Under the pieces are notes generated by a model. That model saw only the letters and a program-made list of their open reading frames with translations, was not told where the DNA came from and made no database searches. The translations under genes and the position numbers were made by a program. Positions 6,770 through 7,788 of a DNA stretch of 7,788 nt are shown here, piece after piece. The stretch is taken from positions 151,666-159,453 of the forward strand of contig NVWR01000006.1 of assembly GCA_002746275.1 (NCBI GenBank). The letters are read 5' to 3'. Positions within the stretch are counted from its first letter, which is position 1. Each line of letters opens with the position of its first letter. Source of the DNA: Rhodobiaceae bacterium (lineage in GTDB: Bacteria > Pseudomonadota > Alphaproteobacteria > Parvibaculales > Parvibaculaceae).

Positions 6770-6994
6770 TTAGCGCTTTTTGCCTGGCAGAAGGCCACCT
6801 TCGCGCTGTGCCTTTTTGCGGGCCAGCTTGCGGGTCCGACGAACGGCTTCTGCCTTTTCGCGCGCGCGTTTTTCAGACGGCTTCTCGTAGAAGTTTCTCA
6901 GCTTCATTTCGCGGAAAACACCCTCGCGCTGCATTTTCTTTTTCAGCACTTTGAGAGCTTGATCAACATTGTTGTCGCGAACGAGTACCTGCAC
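6770..6994 (-). CDS. rpsU: 30S ribosomal protein S21
   Basis: This is small-subunit protein S21, which binds the 30S platform near the 3' end of 16S rRNA and helps in translation initiation. Its 74 residues are a normal length. The N-terminus [20 protein letters not shown] (1-20), the central [20 protein letters not shown] (23-42) and the lysine/arginine-rich helical tail ending in GKKR are diagnostic. The start codon is GTG (6994-6992 on the minus strand). AGGCAGGA with about six bases of spacing upstream supports it, and starting there gives the expected MQVLVRDN. It converges with the SufR-like gene and shares its terminator, and it diverges from def across about 250 bases. S21 helps recognise mRNA starts, and def acts on the new N-terminus, so the neighbours are related in theme though separately transcribed. 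Confidence 0.96.
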   Translation of the reverse strand: MQVLVRDNNVDQALKVLKKKMQREGVFREMKLRNFYEKPSEKRAREKAEAVRRTRKLARKKAQREGGLLPGKKR

Positions 6995-7049
6995 GAATAG
7001 TCCTGCCTTTTCCCAAACGGGTCAGAAATGCGGCTGAATAGCCAAAAAT

Positions 7050-7066
7050 TGTGGCGCTAGGCCACA
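7050..7066 (-). promoter_or_regulatory. Terminator-like hairpin in the rpsU leader
   Basis: Read on the minus strand, TGTGGC, a five-base loop CTAGC and GCCACA are followed at once by ATTTTT. This is a six-base-pair stem with a short U-run, like a weak intrinsic terminator or attenuator, about 55 bases before the rpsU start. A second small hairpin, GGCT-ATTC-AGCC (7043-7032), comes next. Transcription attenuation or autoregulation of rpsU would be one use. The stem is short, so this is tentative. Confidence 0.3.
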
Positions 7067-7109
7067 GAGTCTCACTACAGGCAAATTGCGCCCGCCGCGT
7101 GAAGTCGGA

Positions 7110-7138
7110 GTGGTAGCAAAAGATTTGAGGCCTGTCCA
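7110..7138 (-). promoter_or_regulatory. Possible rpsU promoter
   Basis: On the minus strand TGGACA (7138-7133) matches five of six bases of a -35 box. After exactly 17 bases comes TACCAC (7115-7110), a weak -10 box matching three of six. The start would be near 7103, giving a leader of about 109 bases that contains the hairpins at 7050-7066 and 7032-7043. The -35 box falls in one arm of the palindrome at 7134-7147. No better pair of boxes was seen for rpsU. Confidence 0.28.
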
Positions 7139-7147
7139 CTGGTGGAC
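7134..7147. repeat. Palindrome GTCCAC-TG-GTGGAC in the rpsU/def divergent region
   Basis: A perfect six-base inverted repeat with a two-base centre. With one mismatch it extends by two further pairs on each side (7131-7150). Its form suits a dimeric DNA-binding protein. It overlaps the proposed -35 box of rpsU and lies about 100 bases upstream of def. No known operator is recognised. Confidence 0.4.
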
Positions 7148-7169
7148 GGGGGTTCTGGCCGTTTTCTGG

Positions 7170-7189
7170 GGTTTTTTTACAAAAAAACC
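7170..7189. repeat. A/T-tract inverted repeat upstream of def
   Basis: GG plus seven T, then AC, then seven A plus CC, form a nine-base perfect inverted repeat. It stands out against the surrounding G+C-rich sequence. It lies 22 bases upstream of the proposed def -35 box, where an A/T-rich UP-like element or a bend could affect transcription. Without a G+C-rich stem it is not a convincing terminator. Confidence 0.45.
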
Positions 7190-7211
7190 GCCAAATGTGC
7201 GCTTTGGTCGC

Positions 7212-7240
7212 TTTACGGCAGCGGGGTGGGAGCCCATATT
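7212..7240 (+). promoter_or_regulatory. Possible def promoter giving a leaderless mRNA
   Basis: TTTACG (7212-7217) and CATATT (7235-7240) each match four of six bases of the sigma-70 boxes and are separated by exactly 17 bases. Six C follow, and then the ATG of def at 7247, seven bases after the -10 box, just where transcription would normally start. The gene has no ribosome binding site at a normal distance, which fits a leaderless message. Confidence 0.4.
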
Positions 7241-7246
7241 CCCCCC

Positions 7247-7788
7247 ATGACGATCCGAAAAATCGCCCGTATGGGCCACCCTATCCTGCAACAGGTCGCA
7301 AAACCCGTGGTTGATGCCACGGCGCCTGAGATTCTTGACCTCGTGCAGGACATGATTGAGACGATGGAAGATGCGGACGGTGCAGGATTGGCCGGCCCCC
7401 AGGTTTACGCCTCCTTGCGCGTCGTGATCTTCCAAGCCCCTGTGGGGAGAGGCGGGGCAGAGATTGATGATGAAGAGGCGTTTGATCCGGTTGCGCCCCT
7501 GACCGTGCTGATAAATCCCGAAATTGAACCTATTGGCGAAGAGTTGGAACTGGGTTGGGAGGGGTGCCTTTCCGTACCGGGGATGCGTGGTCTTGTGCCG
7601 CGGTACCGCCGGATCATCTACCGCGGTGTCGGCCTGGATGGTGAGGCAATTGAAGTTCGCGCGCAGGGGTTTCACGCCCGTGTCGTGCAACATGAATGTG
7701 ATCATCTGGATGGCATTCTGTACCCCCAAAAGATGCCCGACATGCGGGCGTTGATTTTCGAAAGCGAGGTCCAGCATTGGCTCGCCAA
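7247..7788 (+). CDS. def: Peptide deformylase (3' end beyond the window)
   Basis: Peptide deformylase removes the formyl group from the initiator methionine of new proteins in the cytoplasm, using an Fe2+ or Zn2+ ion. The frame is open to the right edge, giving 180 codons with no stop. The three family motifs are present: GAGLAGPQ (45-52), EGCLS (105-109, with the Cys ligand C107) and QHECDHLDG (148-156, with ligands H149 and H153 and catalytic E150). Motif 1 usually reads GxGLAAPQ; here the second Ala is Gly. Between the motif 1 strand and LTVLINPEI (85-93) lies an acidic loop of about 20 residues (64-84), longer than in E. coli Def. The N-terminus MTIRKIARMGHPIL fits an ATG 7247 start. GTG 7226 in frame would add seven unlikely residues. 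The ribosome binding site is poor (GGGTGGGAG about 14 bases away). No fmt is in view, so whether this is the main or a second deformylase cannot be told. Confidence 0.95.
   Translation, partial: MTIRKIARMGHPILQQVAKPVVDATAPEILDLVQDMIETMEDADGAGLAGPQVYASLRVVIFQAPVGRGGAEIDDEEAFDPVAPLTVLINPEIEPIGEELELGWEGCLSVPGMRGLVPRYRRIIYRGVGLDGEAIEVRAQGFHARVVQHECDHLDGILYPQKMPDMRALIFESEVQHWLA

Noticed and set aside
6560..7000. Plus-strand open frame running over the regulator end and all of rpsU
   Set aside because: It crosses a terminator and lies antisense to a clear rpsU; its sequence is the out-of-frame complement of S21.
7022..7777. Minus-strand open frame of 251 codons opposite def
   Set aside because: The plus strand has an unmistakable deformylase with all three motifs; the antisense frame has no domain and runs through the divergent promoter region.

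Overview
The window reads as a chromosomal segment of an alphaproteobacterium. The clearest sign is the transhydrogenase alpha chain split into two proteins (pntAA and pntAB), the arrangement known from Rhodospirillum rubrum and many other alphaproteobacteria. The other genes fit: a DUF6614-type protein, an alphaproteobacterial-looking S21 and a long-form peptide deformylase. The DNA is moderately G+C-rich by eye with no compositional break. I see no mobile element, CRISPR array, tRNA or rRNA. I cannot name a genus.

Layout, left to right. (1) Positions 128-2991, plus strand: pntAA-pntAB-pntB, a complete proton-translocating NAD(P)+ transhydrogenase operon, closed by a strong intrinsic terminator at 3019-3049. 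(2) Positions 3064-5984, plus strand: a tightly packed three-gene unit of a family 20 beta-N-acetylhexosaminidase with a long C-terminal extension, a DUF6614 protein and a GNAT acetyltransferase. (3) Positions 6057-6734, plus strand: a SufR-like winged-helix regulator with a cysteine-rich C-terminal motif, preceded by a short palindrome and ended by a hairpin that overlaps its own stop codon. (4) Positions 6770-6994, minus strand: rpsU (ribosomal protein S21), convergent with the regulator. (5) From 7247, plus strand: def (peptide deformylase), divergent from rpsU and cut by the right edge. Its first 180 codons, with all three deformylase motifs, are present.

How the genes work together. The transhydrogenase supplies NADPH using the proton gradient. 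The hexosaminidase unit may handle GlcNAc-containing sugars inside the cell, since the enzyme has no visible signal peptide; the roles of its two small partners are not known. rpsU and def belong to translation and to maturation of new proteins. The SufR-like regulator probably senses an Fe-S cluster or a metal, but no Fe-S assembly genes lie next to it.

Most of the window is ordinary housekeeping. I did not find a convincing undescribed system. The points worth a second look are regulatory: a possible hexosaminidase promoter whose transcript would start inside the upstream terminator hairpin, a def promoter placed so that the mRNA would be leaderless, the palindrome before the SufR-like gene, and the hairpins and palindromes in the rpsU/def divergent region.
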